Virus record (IMG/VR): IMGVR_UViG_3300035212_002019
Coordinates: 18,063-82,062 of that record
Source: a virus
Direction: 5' to 3' (one strand)
Length of the DNA: 64,000 nucleotides
Both the position numbers and the translations under genes were made by a program. The stretch's first letter is position 1. Each line of letters begins with the position of its first letter. Of this stretch, positions 26,348-34,384 are shown piece after piece. A model generated the notes under the pieces. That model was not told the origin of the DNA, did no database searches, and worked only from the letters and a program-made list of their open reading frames with translations.

Positions 26348-26738
26348 TAAAGTGTAGTAAATAAGGATCTTTTGAATCAGCAACTGTAGCACCACACCTT
26401 TGCCAGAACTTTTTACTATCCTTTGTACATCTTACAAAGACCTCATCTTCTAAATAAATGTCTAAAACTTTCTTAGCAAGATACTCACCTAATCCTTTAC
26501 CTCTCATATCTGAGAATGCTGACATTATTTCAGGTTTACCGTAATTCGAATTTGGATTAACTTCTATTTCAACTATAGGTTTGCCTTCGAGTCTTAATTG
26601 ATAAAAATCGGTTTCACCTTTTTTAGCACCAAATGATGGTTTAAATAAAGTTTTTTCACCTGAAGGAACTTTATAAAACTCCATGTTAGATATTAGTTCA
26701 TTATCAATATAAGACTCAAATGTTTTAATGTATCTCAT
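26340..26738 (-). CDS. GNAT acetyltransferase-like protein with head-targeting-like N-terminus
   Basis: A 132-residue protein starting MRYIKTFESYIDNE. The core shows the GNAT acetyl-CoA loop pattern S-D-M-R-G-K-G-L-G-E-Y-L (R/Q-x-x-G-x-G), followed by a helix and F-W-Q-R-C-G-A-T-V, the usual end of the fold. A GNAT enzyme would move an acetyl group from acetyl-CoA to an amine; the target is unknown. The N-terminal peptide is nearly the same as that of the convergent nicotinamidase-like protein (K-T-F-E-S), which argues that both carry a common sorting tag. Confidence 0.6.
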   Translation of the reverse strand: MRYIKTFESYIDNELISNMEFYKVPSGEKTLFKPSFGAKKGETDFYQLRLEGKPIVEIEVNPNSNYGKPEIMSAFSDMRGKGLGEYLAKKVLDIYLEDEVFVRCTKDSKKFWQRCGATVADSKDPYLLHFIK

Positions 26739-26753
26739 AGTCTATATATTTAA
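26739..26753 (-). promoter_or_regulatory. Late-type promoter abutting the start codon
   Basis: Reads TTAAATATATAGACT on the minus strand, directly before the ATG at 26738. Confidence 0.5.
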
Positions 26754-27124
26754 GTTACGACAGCATAAACCTCATAGTCTGCTATTTGAAAATTTATTTC
26801 CATGTACTCTTGATATCTTTCAGGATCCTCATAAAAATTAACTTCTAGTGTATAATTTATAGATTCTAGTTCGGTAATATATTCTCTTACTTGAGCTCTT
26901 AATTCACTTTCTATTGTTTCGGCTGATAGCCTTGTTTCGTGTAAATATTTTGGCAAATCACCTCCAAATTCAGGATCACAAAATAATTCACCTTTGTTTG
27001 TGAATATCATTAGTTCCCATTTTTGTATAATAACTCTAATAACATCATCTTCAATGATTTGGATATCATTAAATCTTGGATGTCCTGGGTAAATAATATA
27101 AAAGTCTGAAAAGTCAAAAGCCAT
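26750..27124 (-). CDS. 25: Baseplate wedge protein (T4 gp25-like)
   Basis: A 124-residue protein of the gp25/lysozyme-like baseplate family. The signature is I-F-T-N-K-G-E-L-F-C-D-P-E-F-G-G-D-L-P-K-Y-L, followed by a helix with E-S-E-L-R-A-Q-V-R-E-Y-I and a beta-rich C-terminus. The length matches T4 gp25 (132). It joins the wedge to the sheath's first ring. The start ATG directly follows a late-type motif. Only clamp-loader and enzyme genes are adjacent, so baseplate genes are scattered in this genome. Confidence 0.75.
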   Translation of the reverse strand: MAFDFSDFYIIYPGHPRFNDIQIIEDDVIRVIIQKWELMIFTNKGELFCDPEFGGDLPKYLHETRLSAETIESELRAQVREYITELESINYTLEVNFYEDPERYQEYMEINFQIADYEVYAVVT

Positions 27125-27138
27125 AACATATATATTAA
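27125..27138 (-). promoter_or_regulatory. Late-type promoter abutting the start codon of gp25
   Basis: Reads TTAATATATATGTT on the minus strand and touches the ATG at 27124. Confidence 0.5.
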
Positions 27139-27156
27139 TATATTATGGCTCTTTTG

Positions 27157-28119
27157 TTACAATAGTTTATCTCTGAATTTACCAATAATGGTAAGACCTA
27201 AAACAATTGGGTCTGTATTGGTTTCTAATTTAGATGAATAATCTGATATAATGAAATTACATTCAAATAGTTTATCTATATTTTTACTTTCTGATATAGA
27301 CCAATCAATAAATGGTTTTCCTAAAAGTCTAATCATTACATCAATCTTTTCAGCACCAAAGTTAGTCATCAAGAAGTGATAGATTTTCTCATAGTCTAAT
27401 GACTTATCATAGATACAAGAGTATAAATCTAATTTTACTTTATTAGATACATTGGATGAATTTTCACCTAAACTACCAGTTTCTAAATAGTTTTGAACTT
27501 CAACCATTATAGACCTAAAGTCTGGAAACTTTTTAGTAATAATAGAAGCTAAATCTTCTTTAGGAATCTCTTTACCTTCTTTGGGTAAAATTACATTATT
27601 GATTCTTTTATAAACTTCTTGTTTAAGATACTTCTCTTCTTCAAGACTTTGACAGTCAAAGTTGATTTGAGGAATTCTAGACTTAATACCATCAGAAATT
27701 TTATTTAAGTGATTGGTTGTGATAATGAATCTAACATTCTTATTATACTTTTCAATAAATGCTTTGAAGGCATCTTGAAATTGAGCCGACACTCTTTCAA
27801 ACTCATCTAAGAAGATGTATTTAATATCAGAGTCAGTCTCCATCATTGGTGTAAATTTACAGAAATCTTCGATCTCACTTCTTAACACATCAATAGATGT
27901 ATATAAAGATGAGTTTAATTCAAGATACGGCTTATCCTTTGTGTATTTACCAATAAGTATTCTAGCCAAACTGGTTTTTCCGGTACCAAAGTGACCGTAA
28001 AATATAAAGTTTTGGTTAACACCATTTTCAAAATGTTTTTTAATTCTAGGTAAAAGAATAACATCATCCATAGTTTTTGGACGCCACTTTTCCCATAAGA
28101 GTAATGATTTAACAGACAT
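27157..28119 (-). CDS. 44: Sliding-clamp loader ATPase subunit (T4 gp44-like)
   Basis: A 320-residue AAA+ protein. It begins with W-E-K-W-R-P-K-T-M-D-D-V, the usual clamp-loader start. Walker A is G-H-F-G-T-G-K-T-S (about residues 42-50). Walker B is I-F-L-D-E-F-E-R (about 105-112). Sensor 1 is I-T-T-N-H, and S-R-I-P-Q-I-N-F takes the place of the SRC motif (Cys absent). The family loads the gp45 clamp onto primed DNA. The clamp and the gp62-type partner are not in this window. Confidence 0.82.
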   Translation of the reverse strand: MSVKSLLLWEKWRPKTMDDVILLPRIKKHFENGVNQNFIFYGHFGTGKTSLARILIGKYTKDKPYLELNSSLYTSIDVLRSEIEDFCKFTPMMETDSDIKYIFLDEFERVSAQFQDAFKAFIEKYNKNVRFIITTNHLNKISDGIKSRIPQINFDCQSLEEEKYLKQEVYKRINNVILPKEGKEIPKEDLASIITKKFPDFRSIMVEVQNYLETGSLGENSSNVSNKVKLDLYSCIYDKSLDYEKIYHFLMTNFGAEKIDVMIRLLGKPFIDWSISESKNIDKLFECNFIISDYSSKLETNTDPIVLGLTIIGKFRDKLL

Positions 28120-28170
28120 ATTTATTCAATTAGTTAATAGGTATATAATCTCATGAAGAGAAAGTTTATA

Positions 28171-28186
28171 TTTAATATATACCGAT
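28171..28186 (+). promoter_or_regulatory. Late-type promoter next to start codon
   Basis: TTTAATATATACCGAT is followed directly by the ATG at 28187. Confidence 0.55.
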
Positions 28187-29245
28187 ATGATAGGAGAAAG
28201 ATTTAATTTTGAAGACGTATTTTTTAGAGATTTAACAGTTTGTGTTTTAGATACGTTAGAAGGACAAATAAAATGGATTAATAGATTTACATCTGGTGAT
28301 GTTTATGTTCAAGTTCCTTTTTATTACTCTTTAACAGGAGATGAAAGATTTCTTTTAGATTCATTTTCTGATGATATAGTTTCTGAAAATAGATTTGTTG
28401 AATTAAATACAGATATGATACCAAGAGGTCATTTAACTATGACCGGTTTCAATATTAAATCTGATGAATTTGCTAATCCTAATGTTTGGTTGAGAATGGT
28501 TGTTGAGAATGAAGTTGAGATTAGAAAAGTAATCGCTAAAGTTAGAGCAGTTCCTATTACAGTGAATTATGATTTAGAAATATTATTAAGTTCTGAGATA
28601 GACACATTCAAATGTTCTCAGGCTATTATGGATACTCTTTGGTTATATAAGTTTATGTACTTTGAGTATAACTTTATGAATATTGATGCTGTTATTTTAA
28701 TGCCTGATTCAAATCAAATTGAAATGTCTAGAGAAAAGAATTTAACATCTGATAATAATATCAAGATGAAAGTTTCTTTTACAGTTGAAACTTACTATCC
28801 CGCATTTAGAAGTGATAGAATTAATAGTACTGGTTATCCACAATCATATGGTTCAGGTATGAGTGATTTGAATGGATTTGCTCTTAATGGTGGTGTTTCT
28901 GATTATTTTCAACAACCTGGTATGCCAGGTGGACCTGGTGGTGCCAATCAAACACCTGGTGGTCCTGGTACTCCTGGTGGATCTAGAACTGACACTAGCT
29001 CTGGTGGTGGATTAGGCGTTAGAGATGTTCCTCCTTATGGCGCAACTACTAGTTTCTATAATACACAATCATCAGCATCTTCTCCTAGTGATGGATATGG
29101 ATCGTTTACTAACTCTGATTACTTGATTGTTTCTCCTAAGAGAACAAGATGGTTTAATAATATATTAAAAGCAAGAGAAAAAGCATCAGGAAATATAATA
29201 AATCCGAATGGTTCTCAAGGACCCGCAGACGCATCAAACCCTTAA
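28187..29245 (+). CDS. 15: Tail terminator / sheath stabiliser (T4 gp15-like)
   Basis: A 352-residue protein. Residues 1-215 follow the T4 gp15 pattern: V-Q-V-P-F-Y-Y-S-L (cf. RVPITY), M-I-P-R-G-H-L-T-M-T-G-F (cf. ILPRINLHL), V-P-I-T-V-N-Y-D-L-E-I-L (cf. MIYELSIF), and I-K-M-K-V-S-F-T-V-E-T-Y-Y-P (cf. EWSLTFEVNGWMYP). Residues 225-280 form a Gly/Pro-rich linker (G-G-P-G-G-A-N-Q-T-P-G-G-P-G). In T4, gp15 caps the finished tail and joins it to the head. Assigned from remembered T4 gp15 sequence. Confidence 0.6.
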   Translation: MIGERFNFEDVFFRDLTVCVLDTLEGQIKWINRFTSGDVYVQVPFYYSLTGDERFLLDSFSDDIVSENRFVELNTDMIPRGHLTMTGFNIKSDEFANPNVWLRMVVENEVEIRKVIAKVRAVPITVNYDLEILLSSEIDTFKCSQAIMDTLWLYKFMYFEYNFMNIDAVILMPDSNQIEMSREKNLTSDNNIKMKVSFTVETYYPAFRSDRINSTGYPQSYGSGMSDLNGFALNGGVSDYFQQPGMPGGPGGANQTPGGPGTPGGSRTDTSSGGGLGVRDVPPYGATTSFYNTQSSASSPSDGYGSFTNSDYLIVSPKRTRWFNNILKAREKASGNIINPNGSQGPADASNP

Positions 29246-29286
29246 TAATAAATAAATTTAAAAATGGTAAAAAATGACTTTTTATC

Positions 29287-29309
29287 TATAATATATAGAG
29301 TATATAAAA
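29287..29309 (+). promoter_or_regulatory. Late-type promoter
   Basis: The segment holds TATAATATATAGAG followed by TATATAAAA and ends 16 bases before the ATG at 29326. An AAAAAATGACTTTTT element is just upstream. Confidence 0.55.
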
Positions 29310-29325
29310 AAAAATATTTTAAAAT

Positions 29326-30609
29326 ATGAAGAATCTTAAACTTGAGTTATTTAACTTCAAAAAGGACCTTACTCTTGACCAGGAGGAAGTTTCTGTGATA
29401 GTTGAGGGACATATGAATGCTTGTAATCAGTTATCTGAAAAGCAAATCATAGTTTCTCTTAACGATAGACTTAAACCATACACTTATGATAAGAGCGTTA
29501 AATCTCTTTTAGAGAATCTTAATGATGATATGAAAAATTATGAATTATTATATGAATTAAAAAATTTATATAATGTTCTTAACTCTAAGAATCAAGGAGA
29601 ACTTTACAGACAACCTTTGAATGTTGTTCTTCAAACTATTAATTTAGAAACTGACCAAGATAGAATGTCAAAAATTCTTAATGAATTGGCTGTTTATGAC
29701 TGGGTTCCAGAAGTTAAGTTATTTGTTCATAATTTAACAAAATCACCTGAAAAAAGATCAAATCTTTTAAGTGGTGGTAAAGGTGAGTCTACATTCACTA
29801 TTGTTGAGCAAGTAGAAGATGGTCACGTTGCTTTAGTTAAAGATTCATGGTTCTTATTATCTGAAAATACAATTGAAAAAACATTATTAGAAAATCACGT
29901 TAAAGATGAAGAATCTTTAAAATCTTTAAGAATGTTAGAAACAGCAATGAAGTATGCTCAAGTTTCTGAAGATAGAGTTAACTTTAGAATTTCTGAATAC
30001 TTAACAATTGGTTTAGCTGTTGGTAAAAAATCTGGTCTTTATATCAACGATGATGAATTAAATGAAGAAACTACATTAGAATCTTTATTCTCTTCTCCAA
30101 TTATTCCAATCGTAAACAAAAATTTCTATCCTATTTTAGTTGAAGTTTCTAAAAACTTAGATAAATTTGTAGAGTTAGATGTTGTTAAAAAAGTTAACAA
30201 CTTAATCAACCCTTATTTAGAATTATTTGCTTTCAATTACAAAAACAATACTTTTGTTTACAGATGTGATGAAAGATATGGTAACTCATTCTTCAAATAC
30301 GAATCTGCTTTAGAATTAGTAAACGAAGTAAGAAACGAATTAAACTATGATTTAACTTATTTCTTTGAAAATAAATTAGATAAAGAATTAATCGTTAAAA
30401 GAAAACTTGAAGATAAAGAAAGAGAAATCACTTTGAAATTAGAAGATGTTAATTTCAATATCTCTAAAGTTAAAGGTTCTATCCAAATGATTGGTGAATC
30501 AGAAGTTTTAACTACAGCTCTTAAAAACTTAGAGAAAAGAAAAGACAACTTAGATACTGAATTACAAGCTACTAAAGAACTTCAATATAACGAAAGAATT
30601 AAACTTTAA
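29326..30609 (+). CDS. Unknown, probably abundant, coiled-coil-ended protein
   Basis: A 427-residue protein starting MKNLKLELFNFKKDLTL. No family is recognised. Residues 1-350 look mixed alpha/beta. The last 70 residues are a charged coiled coil (E-D-K-E-R-E-I-T-L-K-L-E, then L-E-K-R-K-D-N-L-D-T-E-L). Its own promoter, the following perfect terminator and the regular codon use suggest strong expression as a single gene, so a virion or scaffold-like role is likely. Confidence 0.5.
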   Translation: MKNLKLELFNFKKDLTLDQEEVSVIVEGHMNACNQLSEKQIIVSLNDRLKPYTYDKSVKSLLENLNDDMKNYELLYELKNLYNVLNSKNQGELYRQPLNVVLQTINLETDQDRMSKILNELAVYDWVPEVKLFVHNLTKSPEKRSNLLSGGKGESTFTIVEQVEDGHVALVKDSWFLLSENTIEKTLLENHVKDEESLKSLRMLETAMKYAQVSEDRVNFRISEYLTIGLAVGKKSGLYINDDELNEETTLESLFSSPIIPIVNKNFYPILVEVSKNLDKFVELDVVKKVNNLINPYLELFAFNYKNNTFVYRCDERYGNSFFKYESALELVNEVRNELNYDLTYFFENKLDKELIVKRKLEDKEREITLKLEDVNFNISKVKGSIQMIGESEVLTTALKNLEKRKDNLDTELQATKELQYNERIKL

Positions 30610-30626
30610 TATTAAATATTAATAAA

Positions 30627-30656
30627 AATCCTCAAAGAAATTTGAGGATTTTTTAT
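30627..30656 (+). terminator. Rho-independent terminator
   Basis: AATCCTCAAA and TTTGAGGATT pair perfectly around a GAAA tetraloop and are followed by T6. Confidence 0.88.
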
Positions 30657-30671
30657 TTTAAAATAAACTTA

Positions 30672-30717
30672 CATGTTACATAAACGTATAACATGAAAGG
30701 TCTCTAAAGTTAGAGCC
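30672..30717 (+). promoter_or_regulatory. Two tandem hairpins in the leader of the late sigma gene
   Basis: CATGTTA (30672-30678) pairs with TAACATG (30689-30695). GGTCTCTAA (30699-30707) pairs, with a one-base bulge, with TTAGAGCC (30710-30717). They fill the leader just before the ATG at 30739, with no T-run after them. Possible binding site or RNA-level control; no known riboswitch class is recognised. Confidence 0.4.
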
Positions 30718-30738
30718 TTAAAAAATAAGTATCAATGA

Positions 30739-31104
30739 ATGTACCTAAACAACAAAGACTTATACATTGAAGTAATAGTATCAAAAGCACAAGGCAAACT
30801 AACTAGAAACGCAGAGAAAATGTTAGAACTACTTGCCAAAAAAACAATCAAAAAAATGAGATATTGGTCTAATGATGATAAATTAGACTGTTACCAATCA
30901 GGACTATTAGATATGTTCCAAAACTGGTATAATTTTAATGAAGATAAATCTGTTAATGCCTTCGCATACTTTACAGAGGTCTTCAAAAGAGGAATTGCCA
31001 AAGGTTATAATGAACTTTACAAGAAAAAAGGCGATAACGAACACTTAATCAAATTAATTTCAATTGAAGGTTCAAACGATGGACAAGGACTCCACTCACT
31101 TTAA
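30739..31104 (+). CDS. 55: Late-transcription sigma-like factor (T4 gp55-like)
   Basis: A 121-residue protein. A helix ending K-K-M-R-Y-W-S-N-D-D-K-L-D-C-Y-Q-S-G-L-L-D is followed by N-F-N-E-D-K-S-V-N-A-F-A-Y-F-T-E-V-F-K-R-G-I-A-K. The last pattern matches the sigma region-2-like segment of gp55 (cf. NPFAYFTQI), which contacts RNA polymerase and melts the -10. T4 gp55 has 185 residues, so this is a short version. The recurrent TTTAATATATA motif elsewhere is the likely target. A second ATG four bases upstream (30735) is in another frame. Confidence 0.6.
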   Translation: MYLNNKDLYIEVIVSKAQGKLTRNAEKMLELLAKKTIKKMRYWSNDDKLDCYQSGLLDMFQNWYNFNEDKSVNAFAYFTEVFKRGIAKGYNELYKKKGDNEHLIKLISIEGSNDGQGLHSL

Positions 31105-31127
31105 TCTAAAAACATTTGATATAGTTA

Positions 31128-31241
31128 TGACACCAGCATTTAGTACTAGTAGCATACCTATAACTATATTTCCTTCAAGACAGAAAAGACGAAAGGAAAA
31201 AATTCAAAACATCTTTAAAATAAAAAATCCACTCAATTGAG
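31128..31241 (+). CDS. Possible 37-residue basic micro-protein
   Basis: An ATG 24 bases after the sigma-like stop opens 37 codons that end inside the terminator stem (TGA at 31239-31241). The peptide is Ser/Thr-rich, then very basic (P-S-R-Q-K-R-R-K-E-K-I). There is no ribosome-binding evidence and no family. Listed because it lies in the same transcript as the gp55-like gene. It could be chance. Confidence 0.25.
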
Positions 31242-31252
31242 TGGATTTTTAC
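31225..31252. terminator. Bidirectional terminator
   Basis: AAATCCACTC and GAGTGGATTT pair around AATT, with an A-run before and T-run after. It separates the sigma-like operon from the convergent glutamine synthetase. Confidence 0.88.
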
Positions 31253-31268
31253 TTTATAATCATTTATG

Positions 31269-32363
31269 TTATGCTTCTGTTGAAACCTCAAATTCAGAAT
31301 AAACTGTTTGTAACATTCTAAGTGATACTTGGTAAGGATCACAGTTAGAAGCTGGTCTTCTATCTTCAAAGTAGCCTTTTCCTTCAACAATTGCTTGTGC
31401 TGGAATTCTGATAGATGTGTCTCTTGTAGAGAAGCCGTAACTGAAATCATTGATACTTGATGTTTCGTGAGCACCAGTTAATCTTTGGTCGTTATGTAAT
31501 CCGTAAACCGCAATGTGTTCTCTTTGATACTTTTCTAATTTAGACATAGTTTCTTTAATGATGTCTAATCCGCCTTCTTCTCTCATTTCTTTAGTAGAGA
31601 AGTTAACATGACAACCTGTTCCGTTCCAGTCGCCTTTTAGTGGTTTAGGATGTAAAGAAACTTTAACATTATATTTTTCAGCAACTCTTTGTAACAAATA
31701 ACGAGAAACCCATAATTGGTCAGAACCTTCTAAAGCAGTAACTGGTCCAATTTGATATTCCCATTGTCCTAAAAGAACTTCAGCATTAATACCGGAAATA
31801 TCTAAACCAATTTCCATACACATATTCATATGTTCTTCAACAATGTCTCTACCAACTACATTATCAGATCCGATACCACAGTAGTAGTCACCTTGAGGTC
31901 TTGGTGTTGAATTTGGATCCAAAGTAAATCCTAATGGAATACCTTCACCAATGCCAAATGGAATCATTGGTTTGTGTGTAAGAGTGTATTCTTGTTCCCA
32001 GCCAAACCAAGGAAGTTCTAATTTATCACCTGAATTGATGCCCAATTCATTAACTTTTTCAGCTAATGTTCTTCTGTTGTTTGTTTCGTGTTGTGTTCCG
32101 TCTGGGTTAAGAACTTCACAGAAAACTAATTTGTTTAATCCTTTTCTAAATGGATCGTATGTTACAAATACGGGTTTTAATAAACAGTCTGTGTTTTTAC
32201 CTTTACCTGATTGTGCTTGTAACGTTGAACTTCCGTCAAATGACCATATTGAATAGTCAGAAGGATTCATAGAATTAATTTCTGAGGCGATTTTAGTTTT
32301 ACTTCTAAGTTGTTGAGGGTTTGAACCATCAAGCCAAATGTACTCTAGTTTGATATTACTCAT
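31269..32363 (-). CDS. glnA: Glutamine synthetase, type II
   Basis: A 364-residue enzyme that makes glutamine from glutamate, ammonia and ATP. The short length and motifs are those of the GSII (eukaryote-like) class: I-W-L-D-G-S-N near the N-terminus, G-W-E-Q-E-Y-T-L (metal Glu), I-N-A-E-V-L-L-G-Q-W-E-Y-Q-I-G-P, W-N-G-T-G-C-H-V-N-F-S, R-L-T-G-A-H-E-T-S-S-I, and Y-F-E-D-R-R-P-A-S-N-C-D-P-Y. All metal and substrate residues I can place are present, so it should be active. It stands alone between a terminator and a 82-base intergenic gap. As a phage gene it is an auxiliary metabolic gene, probably host-derived, keeping nitrogen supply up during infection. Confidence 0.93.
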   Translation of the reverse strand: MSNIKLEYIWLDGSNPQQLRSKTKIASEINSMNPSDYSIWSFDGSSTLQAQSGKGKNTDCLLKPVFVTYDPFRKGLNKLVFCEVLNPDGTQHETNNRRTLAEKVNELGINSGDKLELPWFGWEQEYTLTHKPMIPFGIGEGIPLGFTLDPNSTPRPQGDYYCGIGSDNVVGRDIVEEHMNMCMEIGLDISGINAEVLLGQWEYQIGPVTALEGSDQLWVSRYLLQRVAEKYNVKVSLHPKPLKGDWNGTGCHVNFSTKEMREEGGLDIIKETMSKLEKYQREHIAVYGLHNDQRLTGAHETSSINDFSYGFSTRDTSIRIPAQAIVEGKGYFEDRRPASNCDPYQVSLRMLQTVYSEFEVSTEA

Positions 32364-32445
32364 AAATGATTTGTTTTTTTTTATTTTATGTTTTTTACTA
32401 AACTTTGTTTAATTAGATCACTAAAATAAATACAAAAATTTAAAA

Positions 32446-32751
32446 ATGAATAAAGTAATATTACAACTTTGGGAAGAATCTAATACCAAAGAGGGATTTC
32501 TTAGTGATGGGTGTTCATTACATTTAAATGTTAAAGAAAGAGATATCTATGTATCTTCTATCTATGGAAGTCGAGATAATTCAATTATTCCTAATGAATA
32601 TGATAGAATTGTTGGAGAATGGATAGAAGTTTTTGTAGAAGATAAAATATTTAATATGATTATTGAAGAGAAGTCTGTTAAAATTAATGAATCAGCTTTT
32701 CAAAATTTATTAAAATTTGAAGAAATAATATTTAACACCGATACTATATGA
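32446..32751 (+). CDS. Hypothetical protein
   Basis: A 101-residue acidic protein, not recognised. A beta-rich core (Y-V-S-S-I-Y-G-S-R-D-N, then W-I-E-V-F-V-E) is followed by a helical C-terminus. Its stop overlaps the ATGATG start of the following membrane-protein gene, so they are co-translated. Confidence 0.5.
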   Translation: MNKVILQLWEESNTKEGFLSDGCSLHLNVKERDIYVSSIYGSRDNSIIPNEYDRIVGEWIEVFVEDKIFNMIIEEKSVKINESAFQNLLKFEEIIFNTDTI

Positions 32752-33095
32752 TGATTACCCTATTTTACCTAATATCTATTTTATTTGCTTTTAACGAAGT
32801 TTATTATGTTTTTAATAAAACTAGATTAGATATTAGTATCAAGTCTTTAGATGTTAAGTCTTTTAGTAGATTTGATATCTTACATTATGTCTTCAGACTA
32901 ATGTTTTGGATTTGGTTGATTATTGGTATTTGGTCATCTCAATCAAGTTTGTTTATATTTTTAACATTTTTACACTTACTTAGATTTCCATTCTATCATA
33001 TAAGTAGAAAACTTTACATTATATGGGATAATATTTTACCAAGTATCTCTATAATATTTATTTTAATTATACTTATTTATAAAATTAAAGGTTAA
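32748..33095 (+). CDS. Small integral membrane protein
   Basis: A 115-residue protein with about four hydrophobic segments: residues 2-20, 46-63, 66-84 and 94-112, joined by short basic loops (R-K-L). No family is recognised. It could alter the host membrane or block superinfection, but nothing in the sequence shows this. Its end overlaps the convergent gp4-like gene by 11 bases. Confidence 0.55.
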   Translation: MMITLFYLISILFAFNEVYYVFNKTRLDISIKSLDVKSFSRFDILHYVFRLMFWIWLIIGIWSSQSSLFIFLTFLHLLRFPFYHISRKLYIIWDNILPSISIIFILIILIYKIKG

Positions 33096-33612
33096 ATTTC
33101 TTTAGATGTTGTTCTGTTATGATAATAAATTCATAACCTTTCATATTACACCAATTAATCATAGTTTCCCATTTGTTCTTATTCTTGTAAGCCATTTTAA
33201 GGTCATACTCGAAGTTTTTTAACTTCTTCATTCCATTCTCAGGAACGACCAGGTTGCCTTCATTTAAGTCTTGAACCATCTTATACTCTTTGAATGGTTT
33301 AACCTCTACAACGACTTGTTTAAGTACTCCTTCAGAGTTTCTCATCTCATAATAGAAGTCTGGATAATAACAATGTTCTTTTACTTTAGTGTCACCATTA
33401 TCAAAGTGTGTCATTTGGTATGGTACTCTCATACACTCAGCACCCCATTTAGTAATAGTTTTATTATTATCTAACCAAGTCATTATCTTCTTTTCCCAAG
33501 AACTTCTATAATATACACCACCTTGTGTATTCAATTTAATTACTTTGTCTTTATACTTTGGTATATAGTTGCCTTGATTGTAGTTAGCATTATTTGGTTT
33601 TGAATTTAACAT
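33085..33612 (-). CDS. 4: Head completion nuclease-like protein (T4 gp4-like)
   Basis: A 175-residue protein. G-V-Y-Y-R-S-S-W-E-K-K-I-M-T-W-L-D (about 33-49), W-G-A-E-C-M-R-V-P-Y, Y-Y-P-D-F-Y-Y-E and V-V-E-V-K-P-F-K form the PD-(D/E)xK-like pattern of T4 gp4: the D in Y-P-D-F and the E-V-K are the catalytic set. T4 gp4 is needed to complete full heads before tail joining. Length and motif order agree with the family. Confidence 0.78.
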   Translation of the reverse strand: MLNSKPNNANYNQGNYIPKYKDKVIKLNTQGGVYYRSSWEKKIMTWLDNNKTITKWGAECMRVPYQMTHFDNGDTKVKEHCYYPDFYYEMRNSEGVLKQVVVEVKPFKEYKMVQDLNEGNLVVPENGMKKLKNFEYDLKMAYKNKNKWETMINWCNMKGYEFIIITEQHLKKFNL

Positions 33613-33624
33613 ACCTTGGATTAG

Positions 33625-33642
33625 TTTATTTTATATATAAAA
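33625..33642 (+). promoter_or_regulatory. Late-type promoter
   Basis: TTTATTTTATATATAAAA ends 14 bases before the ATG at 33657, inside the 5' end region of the divergent gp4-like gene. Confidence 0.45.
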
Positions 33643-33656
33643 GAAAACAGATTTCC

Positions 33657-34352
33657 ATGGGAGAATTAGTAGATAGAATAGGATTAAGAATGTTAGTTGA
33701 TGGTGATGGATTGGCTGATAACTTCAAAAACAATTCACTTTATTTTTATGAAAAATATCAAAAATCTGATAAAAGTGTAAAGTCTATTAGTGTTAGTGAT
33801 ATATTACCTGGTAATTTTTATCATTTTCATTATTTAGATGATTCCAATTGGATGAAGTGGTCTCCGATTTTTGTTACTAACTATAAAAAGATAAGCAATC
33901 AAATAATTATATTTGGTGTGAATTTTAACTTTATACCATTAGAAGTCAGAGCTTTTTTATTTGATAATTTTATGAAGGAAGAAGATTTTGAAAAAGATCA
34001 GCCATTAGCGGTTAGTTATGAGGGTATGTATGCTGAGTTAATTAAATATGGATTTGAATATGCTTTAGTCGAATATAATGCTTTACAAATTAAAATGGTA
34101 CATAGAATAGAAATGAATTCTGTTCCAAGATTTTTAATTGCTGGTCATCCTAAAAATAAATACGATCCAGGTAAATTATTTAGTATATGGCAAGCTAAGT
34201 TAAAGGATAAAGATAAAAGAAATCAAGAGATTATGAATTCAACAATAGATGACTTCTATGACACTAGAGGTGAGATTAATGAAAAGTATGTTTTGTTAAA
34301 AGACCATATTAAAAGAATTCAGACCAATTTGCGAAAATATGGTAATAGATAA
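33657..34352 (+). CDS. Possible gp2-like DNA end protector / structural protein
   Basis: The start at 33657 is preferred because the longer frame (33594) includes the promoter motif. The product is about 231 residues. The segment I-L-P-G-N-F-Y-H-F-H-Y ... S-P-I-F-V-T-N ... I-F-G-V-N-F-N-F-I-P-L-E-V-R-A-F-L is a pattern (P-G-x-x-Y-x-F-x-Y ... G-x-N-x-x-x-x-P-x-x-x-R) that I associate with T4-like phage head/DNA-end or baseplate proteins. T4 genes 2 and 4 are neighbours, and gp4 is the next gene here. The exact identity is uncertain. Confidence 0.4.
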   Translation: MGELVDRIGLRMLVDGDGLADNFKNNSLYFYEKYQKSDKSVKSISVSDILPGNFYHFHYLDDSNWMKWSPIFVTNYKKISNQIIIFGVNFNFIPLEVRAFLFDNFMKEEDFEKDQPLAVSYEGMYAELIKYGFEYALVEYNALQIKMVHRIEMNSVPRFLIAGHPKNKYDPGKLFSIWQAKLKDKDKRNQEIMNSTIDDFYDTRGEINEKYVLLKDHIKRIQTNLRKYGNR

Positions 34353-34370
34353 TAATATATACTCTATAAA
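34351..34370 (+). promoter_or_regulatory. Late-type promoter
   Basis: AATAATATATACTCTATAAA begins right at the previous stop and ends 14 bases before the ATG at 34385. Confidence 0.6.
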
Positions 34371-34384
34371 AATTACAATTTTAA

